64,000 nucleotides of DNA. Origin: Novosphingobium subterraneum. Lineage in GTDB: Bacteria; Pseudomonadota; Alphaproteobacteria; Sphingomonadales; Sphingomonadaceae. The stretch covers positions 1 through 64,000 of the forward strand of contig NZ_JRVC01000034.1 of NCBI RefSeq assembly GCF_000807925.1, written 5' to 3'. The notes under the pieces are model-generated. The model was not told the DNA's origin, ran no database searches, and saw only the letters and a list, made by a program, of their open reading frames with translations. The translations under genes were made by a program, and so were the position numbers. Below are positions 17,641 to 26,941 of the stretch, piece by piece. Numbering within the stretch: position 1 is the first letter of the stretch; every line of letters starts with the position of its first letter.

Positions 17641-18696
17641 CTAAGCTGCCACCAATGGCCGCCACCAAGCCTCGTTCTCGAGATACCAACGGACCGTCTT
17701 GCGCAGGCCGCTTTCGAAATCGTGCTGCGGTACGTAACCGATCTCGGATCGCGCCTTGGTCTCGTCGATGGCGTAGCGCCGGTCGTGGCCCTTGCGGTCT
17801 TCGACGAATGTCTTCAATTCACTGGTCTCCCGCCCCTTTGCCGCCGGAGCGTCCGGATAACGTTCTGCCAGGCCTTCGATCTCGGCGAAGGCAAGATCGA
17901 CTTCCGCGCAGATCCGGTCGATAACCGCCATGTTGGGCAATTCCTCGCCACCCCCGATATTGTAGACTTCGCCAGCCTTGCCGTTCAGCAGTGTTGCCTC
18001 GATACCGCGACAGTGATCCTCGACGTAGAGCCAGTCGCGGACATTCATACCGTCGCCATAGATCGGCAGCGGGCGTCCTGACAGAGCATTGAGTAAGAAC
18101 AGGGGAATAAGCTTTTCGGGATAGTGATAGGGACCGTAATTGTTCGAGCAGTTGGTCGTGGTAACATCAAGGCCATAGGTATGATGATAGGCCCGAACGA
18201 GGTGGTCCGAGGCCGCCTTGGATGCCGAGTAGGGCGAGTTCGGCTGAAACTGCGTGGTCTCACGGAACGCCGGATCATCGGGCCCAAGCGATCCGTAAAC
18301 CTCGTCTGTCGAAATATGATGAAAACGATGCGCGCGTCCACTGCCGCTATCGAGCCAGACCTGTCGCGCGGCCTTGAGCAGGCTGTTTGTGCCAAGGATG
18401 TTCGTGTCGATGAACGCGTCGGGTCCGCTTATCGATCGGTCTACATGGCTTTCGGCAGCAAAGTGAATGAGCGTTGCGATATTGCGTTCGCGCAGCAGCT
18501 TTTGGACCAGATCGGTATCGCGTATGTTGCCTACGACCAGTTCGGCCTGTTCGACGTCAGCAATGGTCGACCGATTTCCGGCGTAGGTAAGGCAATCCAG
18601 GACGATGATCGCATCGTCAGGGTGCATCTTGCTCCAATAATGGACGAAATTGCCGCCGATAAATCCGGCACCTCCGGTGACAAGCAGGTTAGGCAA
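17641..18696 (-). CDS. rfbB: dTDP-glucose 4,6-dehydratase
   Basis: This 351-residue short-chain dehydrogenase converts dTDP-glucose to dTDP-4-keto-6-deoxyglucose, step two of dTDP-L-rhamnose synthesis. It has the NAD-binding GGAGFIGG at residues 8-15, catalytic D131-E132 (STDEVYG) and Tyr156/Lys160 (YSASK). The frame is open upstream to 18837, but a TTG at 18696 gives the normal length and the usual start (PNLLVTGGAG). That TTG lies within the end of rfbD, preceded by AGAGGAAAG, so the two genes overlap by 8 bp and are probably translationally coupled. It is last in the rfbACDB operon. Confidence 0.95.
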   Translation of the reverse strand: MPNLLVTGGAGFIGGNFVHYWSKMHPDDAIIVLDCLTYAGNRSTIADVEQAELVVGNIRDTDLVQKLLRERNIATLIHFAAESHVDRSISGPDAFIDTNILGTNSLLKAARQVWLDSGSGRAHRFHHISTDEVYGSLGPDDPAFRETTQFQPNSPYSASKAASDHLVRAYHHTYGLDVTTTNCSNNYGPYHYPEKLIPLFLLNALSGRPLPIYGDGMNVRDWLYVEDHCRGIEATLLNGKAGEVYNIGGGEELPNMAVIDRICAEVDLAFAEIEGLAERYPDAPAAKGRETSELKTFVEDRKGHDRRYAIDETKARSEIGYVPQHDFESGLRKTVRWYLENEAWWRPLVAA

Positions 18697-19546
18697 GGGA
18701 TCTTTCCTCTTTGAGCATGGTCCGCAGGTTCCTGCGCCAATGTACCCATTCATCACCAAGTACGGCCCTGGTAGAACTGACATCGAGGACCGAGAATGAC
18801 GGGCGTCGTGCAGGCGTTGGGAAATCGGCTGTAGCAATCGGCACGATTTTCGGAATGCGCTTCAGCATGCCCAGAGCTTGTGCCTCTTCGGCGATGGCGA
18901 TTGCGAAGTCATACCAGCTGGCAACACCTGCATCGCGATGATGAAAAATGCCCGGTTGGTTGTGCAGTGCCAAGCCCCAAAGCGTCCGCGCAAGTCCGGT
19001 GGCCCAGGTCGGCGATCCGATTTGGTCGGCCACAACGCGCAGTTCGTCGCGTTCGCGCATCAGTCGAAGCATGGTCCGTACGAAATTGGCGCCACCCGCA
19101 GCGTAGACCCAGCTTGTTCGCACGATGATTGCATCCGAGCCTGCGCCATCCTCGCCGGCGGCCTTGCTGGCGCCGTAAACCGAAAGCGGGTTTCGCACAT
19201 CACTCGGGCGATAGCCATGACCACCGGTTCCGTCGAACACGAAATCGGTCGAGACCTGCACGAGCCGTCCACCTGTGCGTGCGAGAACCTCAGAAAAGAC
19301 CCGTGGGGCCTTGGCATTGATGACATGCGCCAAGACCTGTTCAGTTTCGGCCTTGTCGACAGCTGTGTAAGCAGCTGCATTGATCACGACATCGGGCCGT
19401 TCGGTCCCAACAATGCGGACGATTGCATCGGCATCGCCAAGATTGAGTCCTGCGCGACGATATCCGATGCAAGTCCATCCTTCCGGAGCAGTTTCCAAAA
19501 GGGCCTTCCCGACCTGGCCGTCGATGCCGGTTACGAGGGCTTTCAT
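18689..19546 (-). CDS. rfbD: dTDP-4-dehydrorhamnose reductase
   Basis: This 285-residue enzyme reduces dTDP-4-keto-L-rhamnose to dTDP-L-rhamnose, the last step. It has the N-terminal NADPH-binding ALVTGIDGQVGKALL, the NAAAYTAVDKAE motif, and YGASKAAGE carrying the catalytic Tyr and Lys. The start overlaps the rfbC stop by 4 bp and the stop overlaps the rfbB start. The motif order and length are normal. Confidence 0.95.
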   Translation of the reverse strand: MKALVTGIDGQVGKALLETAPEGWTCIGYRRAGLNLGDADAIVRIVGTERPDVVINAAAYTAVDKAETEQVLAHVINAKAPRVFSEVLARTGGRLVQVSTDFVFDGTGGHGYRPSDVRNPLSVYGASKAAGEDGAGSDAIIVRTSWVYAAGGANFVRTMLRLMRERDELRVVADQIGSPTWATGLARTLWGLALHNQPGIFHHRDAGVASWYDFAIAIAEEAQALGMLKRIPKIVPIATADFPTPARRPSFSVLDVSSTRAVLGDEWVHWRRNLRTMLKEERSLA

Positions 19547-20088
19547 GGAAAGGGCGTCACCTGATCGAGCGAGAGGCCAACGGCATCCTTGGCCGAAAGC
19601 TTCGGCGTAATTCCGTCAAGTGGCCATTCGATTCCCACCGCACGGTCGTCCCAGGCGAGGCAGCTCTCGAACTGCGGCGCGTAATGCGCGGTGCACTTGT
19701 AGAGGAAATCCGTGTCATCCTCGAGTGTCAGAAAGCCGTGGGCAAAGCCTTCTGGCACCCAGAACATGCGTTTGTTCTCTGCTGAGAGAACGACTCCTGT
19801 CCATTTCCCGAAATCTCGCGACGAGCGGCGCAGGTCGACCGCGACGTCGTAGACAGCGCCGCGTGCCACGCGCACCAGCTTGCCTTGCGGGTGGGGATTC
19901 TGGAAATGCATGCCGCGCAAAACGCCCTTCTGCGACCGGCTATGATTGTCTTGCACGAATGTCAGATCAAGTCCCGCCGCAGTGAATGCGGCGCTGTTCC
20001 AGCTCTCAAAAAAGAAGCCGCGTTCGTCGCCAAAAACCTTGGGTTCGATGATAAGTGGACCTTGGATGTCACATTCGATAATTTTCAC
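19543..20088 (-). CDS. rfbC: dTDP-4-dehydrorhamnose 3,5-epimerase
   Basis: This 181-residue cupin epimerises C3 and C5 of dTDP-4-keto-6-deoxyglucose. Landmarks are the N-terminal GDERGFFFESWN, the catalytic His61 in GVLRGMHFQ, and Tyr130 in DTDFLYKC. VPEGFAHGFLTL forms part of the active-site wall. ATGA overlaps join it to rfbA (upstream) and rfbD (downstream), giving a compact operon. Confidence 0.96.
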   Translation of the reverse strand: MKIIECDIQGPLIIEPKVFGDERGFFFESWNSAAFTAAGLDLTFVQDNHSRSQKGVLRGMHFQNPHPQGKLVRVARGAVYDVAVDLRRSSRDFGKWTGVVLSAENKRMFWVPEGFAHGFLTLEDDTDFLYKCTAHYAPQFESCLAWDDRAVGIEWPLDGITPKLSAKDAVGLSLDQVTPFP

Positions 20089-20987
20089 AGCGAACCTTTT
20101 TGCGTCAGAAGTTGCAATAGATATTCGCCATATCCCGATTTGCGCAACGGTTCGGCAATTGCTTCAAGTTCGGCATCACTGATGAACCCCTGTCGCCACG
20201 CGATTTCCTCGGGGCAGCAGATTTTCAGGCCCTGCCGTTCCTCGGTGATGCGGACATAAGTTGCTGCATCCAGCAATGATCCGTGTGTGCCGGTGTCCAG
20301 CCAAGCGTAACCCCGCCCCATGATCTCGACCGAAAGCGCACCCTCGTTCATGTAGAGCCGGTTGAGGTCGGTAATCTCCAGTTCGCCACGCTGCGAAGGT
20401 TTGAGCTCGCGTGCACGATCCACCACCGTCTCGTCATAAAAGTAAAGACCAGTCACAGCATAGTTGGATTGTGGCTGTGCCGGCTTCTCTTCGATCGAAC
20501 GTGCGCGGCCAGCCTCGTCGAAGGCTACAACACCATAGGCTTCGGGATTGTTGACGCGATATGCGAACACGCTCGCTCCGGTCTCGCGCCGATTGGCATT
20601 CTGCAGCAGCTGCGGCAGGCCATGACCGTAGAAGATGTTGTCCCCCAGCACCAGCGCGCTGGGCGCGCCGCCGACAAATTCCGCGCCGATATGGAAGGCC
20701 TGTGCAAGGCCGTCAGGTTTCGGCTGGACGGCATAGGACAATGCGATTCCAAATGCGGATCCGTCACCAAGAACGCGCTGGAACTGAACCGCGTCCTCGG
20801 GAGTGGTGATAATCAGGATGTCGCGAATACCCGCCAGCATCAACGTGCTGAGTGGATAATAGATCATCGGCTTATCGAACACCGGCATGAGCTGCTTGGA
20901 TACCCCGCGCGTCAACGGATAGAGGCGGGTTCCAGAACCACCAGCAAGGATGATGCCCTTGCGAGAGCTTTTACAGGATTTCGTCAC
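20085..20987 (-). CDS. rfbA: Glucose-1-phosphate thymidylyltransferase
   Basis: This enzyme of about 300 residues couples dTTP and glucose-1-phosphate to dTDP-glucose, the first committed step towards dTDP-L-rhamnose. It shows the nucleotide-binding GIILAGGSGTRLYP with the key Arg, then KPMIYYPLSTLMLAGI, LGDNIFYGHG and GRGYAWLDTGTHGSLL. I chose the GTG at 20987 (GGAG about 12 bases ahead) over the ATG at 21005, which lacks a Shine-Dalgarno sequence; the frame is open to 21059. It is first in the rfbACDB operon. Confidence 0.95.
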   Translation of the reverse strand: MTKSCKSSRKGIILAGGSGTRLYPLTRGVSKQLMPVFDKPMIYYPLSTLMLAGIRDILIITTPEDAVQFQRVLGDGSAFGIALSYAVQPKPDGLAQAFHIGAEFVGGAPSALVLGDNIFYGHGLPQLLQNANRRETGASVFAYRVNNPEAYGVVAFDEAGRARSIEEKPAQPQSNYAVTGLYFYDETVVDRARELKPSQRGELEITDLNRLYMNEGALSVEIMGRGYAWLDTGTHGSLLDAATYVRITEERQGLKICCPEEIAWRQGFISDAELEAIAEPLRKSGYGEYLLQLLTQKGSL

Positions 20988-21839
20988 GTTTCGAAGACGC
21001 TCCATTCTGCACCGCGGTAGCAGCGCACGCTCTTCCGCAGAGCAACAGTCAAAGGGCAAAAACTGGCTTGAAAGTCAAGGAGCATCCCTTGCAGCAAGTT
21101 CAATGTCTTGGCCCTGCTTCAAGAACCGGCGTTTCATCTGGTTCCCGCAACCAGACCTATATCATATCCAATACCCGGGGGCGGTGCTGCGGCCCCTGAT
21201 ATGGGCTTGCAGTATTCCCCCTGACTGCGCGGCGCGCCATCGCGCAGGTTGAAGGTCCGGCATTGGGCGCGGGGACGAAGCGAAGCTTCGGCAAGACTTC
21301 TTTTTCCCCCGTAGAAAAGCCATGGCACAGCTGCCACGTGCCGAGGATTATCCCGATCACATAAGCGTACAATCAGTCCTTGTCTCATTTACGGAATGTG
21401 ATCCGAGTTTCGGCATCTTCGCACGCTCATTTGGCACCTACGCCGCCTTGTACCCCGGTCATTCCGTCGAAAGGCAGGAAGATGTAAGCGCAAACGCCAG
21501 GGGAAAGTTTGTTGATCCTTTAATGCGTTAGTTCACAAAGTGCATCTAATCTGTGCGGATAGGGTGGCGCGCGAGTTCGCCCGCGCTATCGGCGACCGGA
21601 CGCTCAATCTTGTGAGGTCTTCCGGGTTCGTCGGACGGAGGGCTCGGCGGCGTGGGCAAGGGTTCGGAGGAATCGCACCACATTAGCCAGTCGAGCCTTC
21701 GCAGAAGTCGAATGGCACTCTGCAGTGTTACGCGGTGCCCAAGGACGGCAATGGCGGCTGTCGCGCGTTGCTCGGCTTGACCTATGCCTGCTTTTGGGTG
21801 GCAGGCTTGGGGATAAGCGGATTGACTGAAGAAAAATGT
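20988..21839. other. Intergenic region upstream of the rhamnose operon
   Basis: About 850 bp without a supported gene. The part nearest 21000-21300 should carry the rfb promoter. The stretch near 21160-21220 has GC-rich short palindromic segments, but nothing I can name. Towards 21800 it merges into an IS5 relic. Confidence 0.35.
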
Positions 21840-22521
21840 TGTATTGCAAGGGCCTGCTATCAATCGAGCTTGGAAAGCGCGGTCGAGGGAGATGGTTCGA
21901 GCAGTACCGTTCGGTCATCAGCAGCATCCTTCGGCAGCAATGTTTCGGCGCTCTGCGGCGCGACGTGGCACCCCAGGATGGCGTTGGGGCGCCATCAATC
22001 GTGGCTTCAGGCGCTGGCGCGAAGCCGGGGTCTGACAGACAATGAGAGCGCAACATTCAGCGCCCGCGTCGACAGCGGACGGGAAACGGGGAGTCTTTGA
22101 CCCGCTCCCAGCCGCGTGTGGGTGGGTTCGCCAGTAAGCTCTACTGCCATTGGCAGTTGCTCTCGGACTACTGCTCTTATTCCACCTGACGGTCGGCGAG
22201 GGGCAGATAGCGACGCCTGCGACGCCCGGATGGCGTGCCCGAGCACGCACCTGTCGCGTTGCTCGTCGAGAAGGGCCCTGATACCGACGCGATCCGCATC
22301 AATTCTGCCCATGGACCATCAGGGCCGCCATTCCAGGGACGTTCAAGCCGGGGGAAAATCGGGCATGATTGTGCGCTTTCAGTGCAGTGTATCCATTTCG
22401 AGCGCCTGCTCGACCTTCTCAGAAACAGCGACCCGATAGGACACACCGAACAATAGCTCCCGCGGAATGATCCATCTCACCACCCCCAGCTACTGGCTCA
22501 GACATGTCCACAGCGGGTAGC
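21840..22521 (+). pseudogene. IS5-family transposase, heavily degraded
   Basis: Scattered plus-strand pieces in different frames match IS5-type transposases. An FRRWREAGV segment near 22000 belongs to the N-terminal DUF4096-like domain. LLVEKGPDTDAIR near 22260 corresponds to the LADKGYDxxxIR motif with a catalytic Asp. IHLTTPSYWLRHVHSG near 22465-22520 is the usual C-terminus. Many frameshifts and stops separate them. It lies between the rfb operon and ugd. Confidence 0.6.
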
Positions 22522-22561
22522 CATTGAACCCTTCTCGACACAGGCATAGCTTTACGTGCTG

Positions 22562-23866
22562 TCAGGGGCGGCCAACACTGGTATAGATGATGCCCGCCTC
22601 GCGCGCCTGAGCCGGATCATAGACATTTCGCAAATCGATAAGCACAGGAGCCTTGGCCCTGTCGTGGATGCGTCCGAAATCAAGTGCACGAAACGCGTCC
22701 CACTCGGTTACCAGCACGATCGCGTCTGCCGCTTCGATCGCGTCATATACATTGGTCGCCATAGTTACATCAGGCATGAGACGCGCGGCCGCTTCCATGC
22801 CTTCCGGATCATAAGCGACCACGTCTGCGCCTGCATCCAGAAGCGTCTGAATGATCGCGATCGACGGAGCATCGCGCATGTCATCGGTGTTTGGCTTGAA
22901 TGTCAGGCCCAGTATTGCGACGCGCTTGTCCCGTGCGCTTCCGCCAAGTGCTTCGATCACTTTGCGGCCCATTGCCCGCTTGCGCGTTTCATTTACGTTC
23001 ACCACGGCTTCAACAAGCCGCACAGGACTGCTGAACTCTTCCGCTGTCTTGAGCAGGGCGAGGGTGTCCTTGGGAAAACACGAACCGCCGTAACCTGGAC
23101 CTGCGTGTAGAAATTTTGTGCCGATCCGGTTGTCGAGGCCCATTCCGCGTGCCACGTCCTGCACGTTCGCCCGCACCTTCTCGCACAAGTCGGCCATTTC
23201 GTTGATGAAAGTGATCTTCGTCGCGAGAAAGGCATTGGAGGCGTATTTGATCAGCTCCGCGCTTCGCCTGGACGTAAACAAGATGGGCGCCTTGTTCAGG
23301 AACAGGGGCCGATAGACTTCAGTCATCACGTTGCGGGCCCATTCATCCTCGGCGCCTATGACGATACGATCAGGGCGCTTGAAATCGCCGATAGCCGCTC
23401 CTTCGCGCAGGAATTCGGGGTTCGAGACGACTGAGCATGCTACCGGCGTGCCGCTCGCCGCGAGGATCCGCTCGATCTCATCACCCGTCCCGACGGGTAC
23501 CGTCGATTTCGTGACGACAACGGTCGGCGACTTGATGTTTGCGGCAATTTCGTGCGCTACTGCTTTGACGTAGCTCAGGTCCGCGTGACCGTCGCCGCGA
23601 CGTGCAGGGGTGCCGACGGCGATAAACACCACCTGCGCGCCTTGGATTGAAGCGGCCAGAGACGAGGAGAAGGACAACCGTTCCGCTTTGACGTTTGCTG
23701 CGACAAGTTCCGCGAGACCCGGCTCGTAGATTGGCATGACGCCTGCGAGGAGGTTTGCGATCTTAGCCTCGTCCTTGTCGACGCAGACGACGTCGTGCCC
23801 AAAGTCGGCAAGACATGTGCCGGACACCAGGCCAACGTATCCTGATCCAATAATTGCAATCTTCAT
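22562..23866 (-). CDS. ugd: UDP-glucose 6-dehydrogenase
   Basis: This 434-residue enzyme oxidises UDP-glucose to UDP-glucuronate with two NAD+, supplying glucuronic acid for the EPS. It has N-terminal NAD-binding GSGYVGLVSGTCLA and the catalytic Cys263 in GPGYGGSCFPKDT. The C-terminal UDP-binding domain includes LTFKPNTDDMRDAPS. The frame is open to 23926, but the ATG at 23866 starts the conserved KIAIIGSGYVG. It stands alone between an IS5 relic and the CAP gene. Confidence 0.97.
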   Translation of the reverse strand: MKIAIIGSGYVGLVSGTCLADFGHDVVCVDKDEAKIANLLAGVMPIYEPGLAELVAANVKAERLSFSSSLAASIQGAQVVFIAVGTPARRGDGHADLSYVKAVAHEIAANIKSPTVVVTKSTVPVGTGDEIERILAASGTPVACSVVSNPEFLREGAAIGDFKRPDRIVIGAEDEWARNVMTEVYRPLFLNKAPILFTSRRSAELIKYASNAFLATKITFINEMADLCEKVRANVQDVARGMGLDNRIGTKFLHAGPGYGGSCFPKDTLALLKTAEEFSSPVRLVEAVVNVNETRKRAMGRKVIEALGGSARDKRVAILGLTFKPNTDDMRDAPSIAIIQTLLDAGADVVAYDPEGMEAAARLMPDVTMATNVYDAIEAADAIVLVTEWDAFRALDFGRIHDRAKAPVLIDLRNVYDPAQAREAGIIYTSVGRP

Positions 23867-24177
23867 GGAAGATCCTGATCTGCTAGTGTGCGTCCCAAGC
23901 GGTGCACGCGGCATCCGACGCAACATAAGGTGCTTAGATTGAGGGCAAAAGCAGAACCTGCACAGACCTCACCTCGTTTGTTGGTGGCTCGTCTAGGCCG
24001 GCCTGTCAACGCCTAGTGAAGACTTCTCAATGGCACGGCGGGCAATTCCACGGTCTCAGCTAATTGTGAGCAGCCGTACTGGTAAAGCGCATTGCTAACG
24101 GGATTTCCGTCAGCCAAATCGCGCAATCATCCCTTGAACCGCGTGAGCGAAACGCCAGGAAACTGCGTGTTCACACA
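23867..24177. other. Spacer upstream of ugd
   Basis: About 310 bp, presumably with the ugd promoter. No gene, repeat or clear terminator seen. Confidence 0.35.
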
Positions 24178-24705
24178 TCAAACGGGAGAGGTTCCGATGA
24201 CGTTGCCTGGTCGGCTGTAGCGACAGACCATGATTTCCTCGCCCCGGCTTGCTGCACGACCGCAGCCGACTTGCAAAGTGCGGCGCCAAACTACCTGCGT
24301 GTAGTGCGCGACGTCCCTTACATTGCCTGTCTCGCTATTGTTCGGGAATACACCAGGCTTGTAGTTGCGCTTTTCCGCAATCCATAATGCGACCATGGAC
24401 TCAGGCCGGAAAGCGCCCGGAGTGCCGCCCCAGATGTTCTCGCCAAGTGCTGGCTCACCTTGGACATTTGGAGAATGTTCGAAGCGCCCTGTGTCGGCAA
24501 GATGCTGTGCCCACTTTTGGGCACCGTCCGCCAGCTCCCTGTTCCAGACCAGACTCGGTACGCCAAGGGTCGAACGCTCGCGATTATGCGCTGCCAGCAC
24601 TTCTTGCGCAAAGTCATCGTTAAACGGCGAACCACCGGCCGCTGCCGGAAGGATGGCAAGTACGAGAGCGGAGCAGGTACTTGAGAGTTTTTTTATAAAG
24701 AACAC
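24178..24705 (-). CDS. Secreted CAP-domain protein (SCP/PR-1 family)
   Basis: This 175-residue protein has a signal peptide (residues about 6-24, ending AAAGGS) and one CAP domain. Motifs are LAAHNRERSTLGVPSLVWN with the conserved His, GENIWGG, then HYTQVVWRRTLQVGCG and a final VCRYSRPGN. CAP proteins occur widely in secreted form; bacterial functions are mostly unknown. I chose GTG at 24705, preceded by GGAGG at a good distance, over the ATG at 24726, which overlaps that ribosome-binding site. A GCCTCCA/TGGAGGC palindrome covers this region. Confidence 0.85.
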   Translation of the reverse strand: MFFIKKLSSTCSALVLAILPAAAGGSPFNDDFAQEVLAAHNRERSTLGVPSLVWNRELADGAQKWAQHLADTGRFEHSPNVQGEPALGENIWGGTPGAFRPESMVALWIAEKRNYKPGVFPNNSETGNVRDVAHYTQVVWRRTLQVGCGRAASRGEEIMVCRYSRPGNVIGTSPV

Positions 24706-24981
24706 AATCGCCTCCAATGGAGGCATCGTGGCAAAGGTGGATTGACCAGCACTTTCGCGACTTGGTTAACTTTCTAGCAATACCTGCGAGGCTGATCGAT
24801 CATCGCGTAGACCTGGCAGCGCGCCAGCAAGCGCAGGCGCTCGCGATGAAATTCCGGCGCGCCTTGGGAAATGTCATCTGGCTCGGGAGTGTGCGATCCC
24901 GGCGGCGACTCGTAAACCGGCTTAAGGTTTCCTGGCTGGCGTGATTAAAGCTGGCCAAGGCCATGGAGGTGATGGTCTGCG

Positions 24982-25340
24982 TTGACGGACAGAGGATATC
25001 CGATCATCGAGCTTTCTCTGCCAAACAAGCCGCGCAGGATTCCCGGTGTAGATCATCGTCGGTTTCTGAACGGAATTGCCGCCCGGCTTCGGCCTGCTTC
25101 TTTACGGCCGGATGGGCCCCGGCGCCATGGCTCCTCAACGACGTGTTGCAATCGGTTTGTTCGCTGGCGCCAAGCCGGAGTGCGAAATCGGCTCTGGCTG
25201 CTGTTCCCGCGACTTTCGAAGGCAGATTGTGTTGCTGGGCTCGCCTGGGGCCGCGTCCTCCAGCAAAGTGCGACGGGTAAGAAAGGGGCACGGAGACCGA
25301 GACATGGAACCCGTCGCGCTCCAATCGCAAGCAGCGCTGA
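24982..25340 (+). pseudogene. IS5-family transposase N-terminal fragment
   Basis: The plus-strand frame reads IIELSLPNKPRRIPGVDHRR, then TTCCNRFVRWRQAGVRNRLW, then SATGKKGARR. These match the start of IS5-type transposases (PLLPNKPRGVPRVDDRR, TTCYNRFVRWRRAGVWDRL, ATGKKGAR). The first catalytic region is lost and the rest of the protein is missing. The piece between 24727 and 24981 has no supported gene. A C-terminal fragment of a similar transposase in the same orientation lies at 27870-28090. Confidence 0.7.
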
Positions 25341-25483
25341 CCGTCTTCGGATTGGCTCGGTCGTCTACGCAACCTGTTCGAGTGCTGTCCGAGCGCATCA
25401 AGCATTTCCGGAGCTTGCCACTGGTCACGAAAAGTGCCCGGAGACCACCTCGCCACCGGCATATGCCTTACGCATCTGGTATG

Positions 25484-26128
25484 CTACACGATGTGGACCA
25501 CATCGCCCACATGGATCACTGCAAACAATCTTTTGGCAAATTCGGAAGGAATGCCGATGCATCCATGCGTTCCCAAGCCGGCCTGCACGTCGCTTCCATG
25601 AATGGAGACGCCGTCGTCCGTCAGCCGAAGGGTAAACGGCATCGGGGCGGAGTCGTAGGTTGCCGACACGTGATCGCGCATCATGGCGATCACGGGAAAG
25701 GAGCCTCGAGGCGTTGGATATTCATCTACGCCATGCAGAATGACAGCCGTGCCAATCTCCTCGCCGCCCCTGAACACCGATATGATCTGCCGATCGAGAT
25801 CGACGCGGACCATGACTGCCCCTGAGCCACCGGGCGAGGAATGCAGGACATCCTGCCAGCGGTATTCGCCATAGGCCATCGCGGCGGGAACTTCCAACAA
25901 CGAGGACACCATCGCGGGCCAACCATCCCGAGAGGACAACTGACGCGCTTGTTGCGGTGTTAAGAAGATTCGTGGTTCATGCAACGACCGGGATATTGCC
26001 GTTGGAGGCGTCATGGCGGAACGTGACGCGTCCTGCCATGCGGTATCGCTCTCATTCCTGCACGCCGCGATCAGCAGGAAAAAGGCCAGAACGATTGATT
26101 TCAGAATGCAGCCAGTCAGTCTGAGCAA
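25484..26128 (-). CDS. L,D-transpeptidase (YkuD domain) lipoprotein
   Basis: The protein of about 214 residues begins with a lipoprotein signal (LAFFLLIAAC). The C-terminal YkuD domain starts at AVMVRVDLDRQIISVFRGG and ends with the catalytic set SIHGSDVQAGLGTHGCIGIP (H177, H188, C190). Such enzymes form 3-3 cross-links in peptidoglycan or attach proteins to it. A frame is open to 26203, but the TTG at 26128 puts the hydrophobic signal at the N-terminus. It overlaps the PEP-CTERM gene upstream by 13 bp, suggesting coupled translation. The start is the least certain point. Confidence 0.82.
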   Translation of the reverse strand: MLRLTGCILKSIVLAFFLLIAACRNESDTAWQDASRSAMTPPTAISRSLHEPRIFLTPQQARQLSSRDGWPAMVSSLLEVPAAMAYGEYRWQDVLHSSPGGSGAVMVRVDLDRQIISVFRGGEEIGTAVILHGVDEYPTPRGSFPVIAMMRDHVSATYDSAPMPFTLRLTDDGVSIHGSDVQAGLGTHGCIGIPSEFAKRLFAVIHVGDVVHIV

Positions 26129-26754
26129 GCGATAAGTTCCAAACGATGTCGCTTGCGCAAAACGATTCCGGTGAGGCCGAGCCCGATGATCATGATGAAC
26201 CATGTTGCAGGCTCCGGGACAACGGAACCCCCTCCGGGAGGGAGGACACCTTGTCCAGGAGGGGTTATCACGCTGCCCGGAAGGCTGCCCGGCAACGGGC
26301 CAACGCCGTTGAAACCCGCAGGACCTGGCGTCACCGCCGCAAGAGCAGCAGGCAAGGATAGAGGTGCAGCACTGCCAAGCCCGTCCTGAGCTCCAATAGC
26401 GGGATCGTCAACAAGGTCCTCGGGCGAAAATATCTTGCCCAGCGCACGTTCGTTCGGGCTGGCCGGGGATGAGGCGGGATCGACGTTCTTGCCGATTGCG
26501 ACCTGTGCCAGCGCCTTGCCCTTCGCCAGTTCTGCTGCCAAGCGTTGGCCAGGCGATCTTTGTGCGAACAGTTCGAGGGCGCTAAGTCCTGCAGGACCGC
26601 TGCTGGATGCCGTGGCCTGGACGCCCGCACCGGCGATGCTCCGCTGAAGCGCAGCGGTTCCGGCCAGCCCGACCAGCATGGCCATCGCGATGCCCATCAG
26701 GCGGCGCCCGCGAAGCAGACTGAGAGATTGCCGAAAAGGCGCAAATGAAGGCAC
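26116..26754 (-). CDS. PEP-CTERM protein, exosortase substrate
   Basis: This protein of about 212 residues has an N-terminal signal or anchor (LMGIAMAMLVGLAGTAAL) and an Ala/Gly/Pro-rich middle (GGSVVPEP follows PPGQGVLPPG). It ends with the sorting tail VPEPATWFIMIIGLGLTGIV plus a basic LRKRHR cluster. This is the tripartite PEP-CTERM signal (PEP motif, hydrophobic helix, Arg-rich end) in its sphingomonad PEPxxW form, expected to be cut by the exosortase at 29364-30245. The start is uncertain: I prefer GTG at 26754 with GAGGAG about 10 bases ahead; TTG at 26772 and ATG at 26697 are alternatives. Confidence 0.8.
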   Translation of the reverse strand: MPSFAPFRQSLSLLRGRRLMGIAMAMLVGLAGTAALQRSIAGAGVQATASSSGPAGLSALELFAQRSPGQRLAAELAKGKALAQVAIGKNVDPASSPASPNERALGKIFSPEDLVDDPAIGAQDGLGSAAPLSLPAALAAVTPGPAGFNGVGPLPGSLPGSVITPPGQGVLPPGGGSVVPEPATWFIMIIGLGLTGIVLRKRHRLELIACSD

Positions 26755-26941
26755 GAGTTTCAAGCTCCTCAAATCCCAGCAACGCCATACTGCCCAGAGT
26801 CGGCTTGACAGAACGTTACACCTTTAAATTCAAATCGGTTAAGGATTTTCCTCGTTTGATTTTGATCCGTCCGACGCATTATCAACCCAGAATACAGGTC
26901 AGGAAGAAACTTTGCGTGACGGGCCTCACAGGCGCAGGACA

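Noticed and set aside
21160..21230. GC-rich palindromic stretch upstream of rfbA as an operator or metal-sensor site
   Set aside because: The resemblance was vague and there is no regulator gene nearby.
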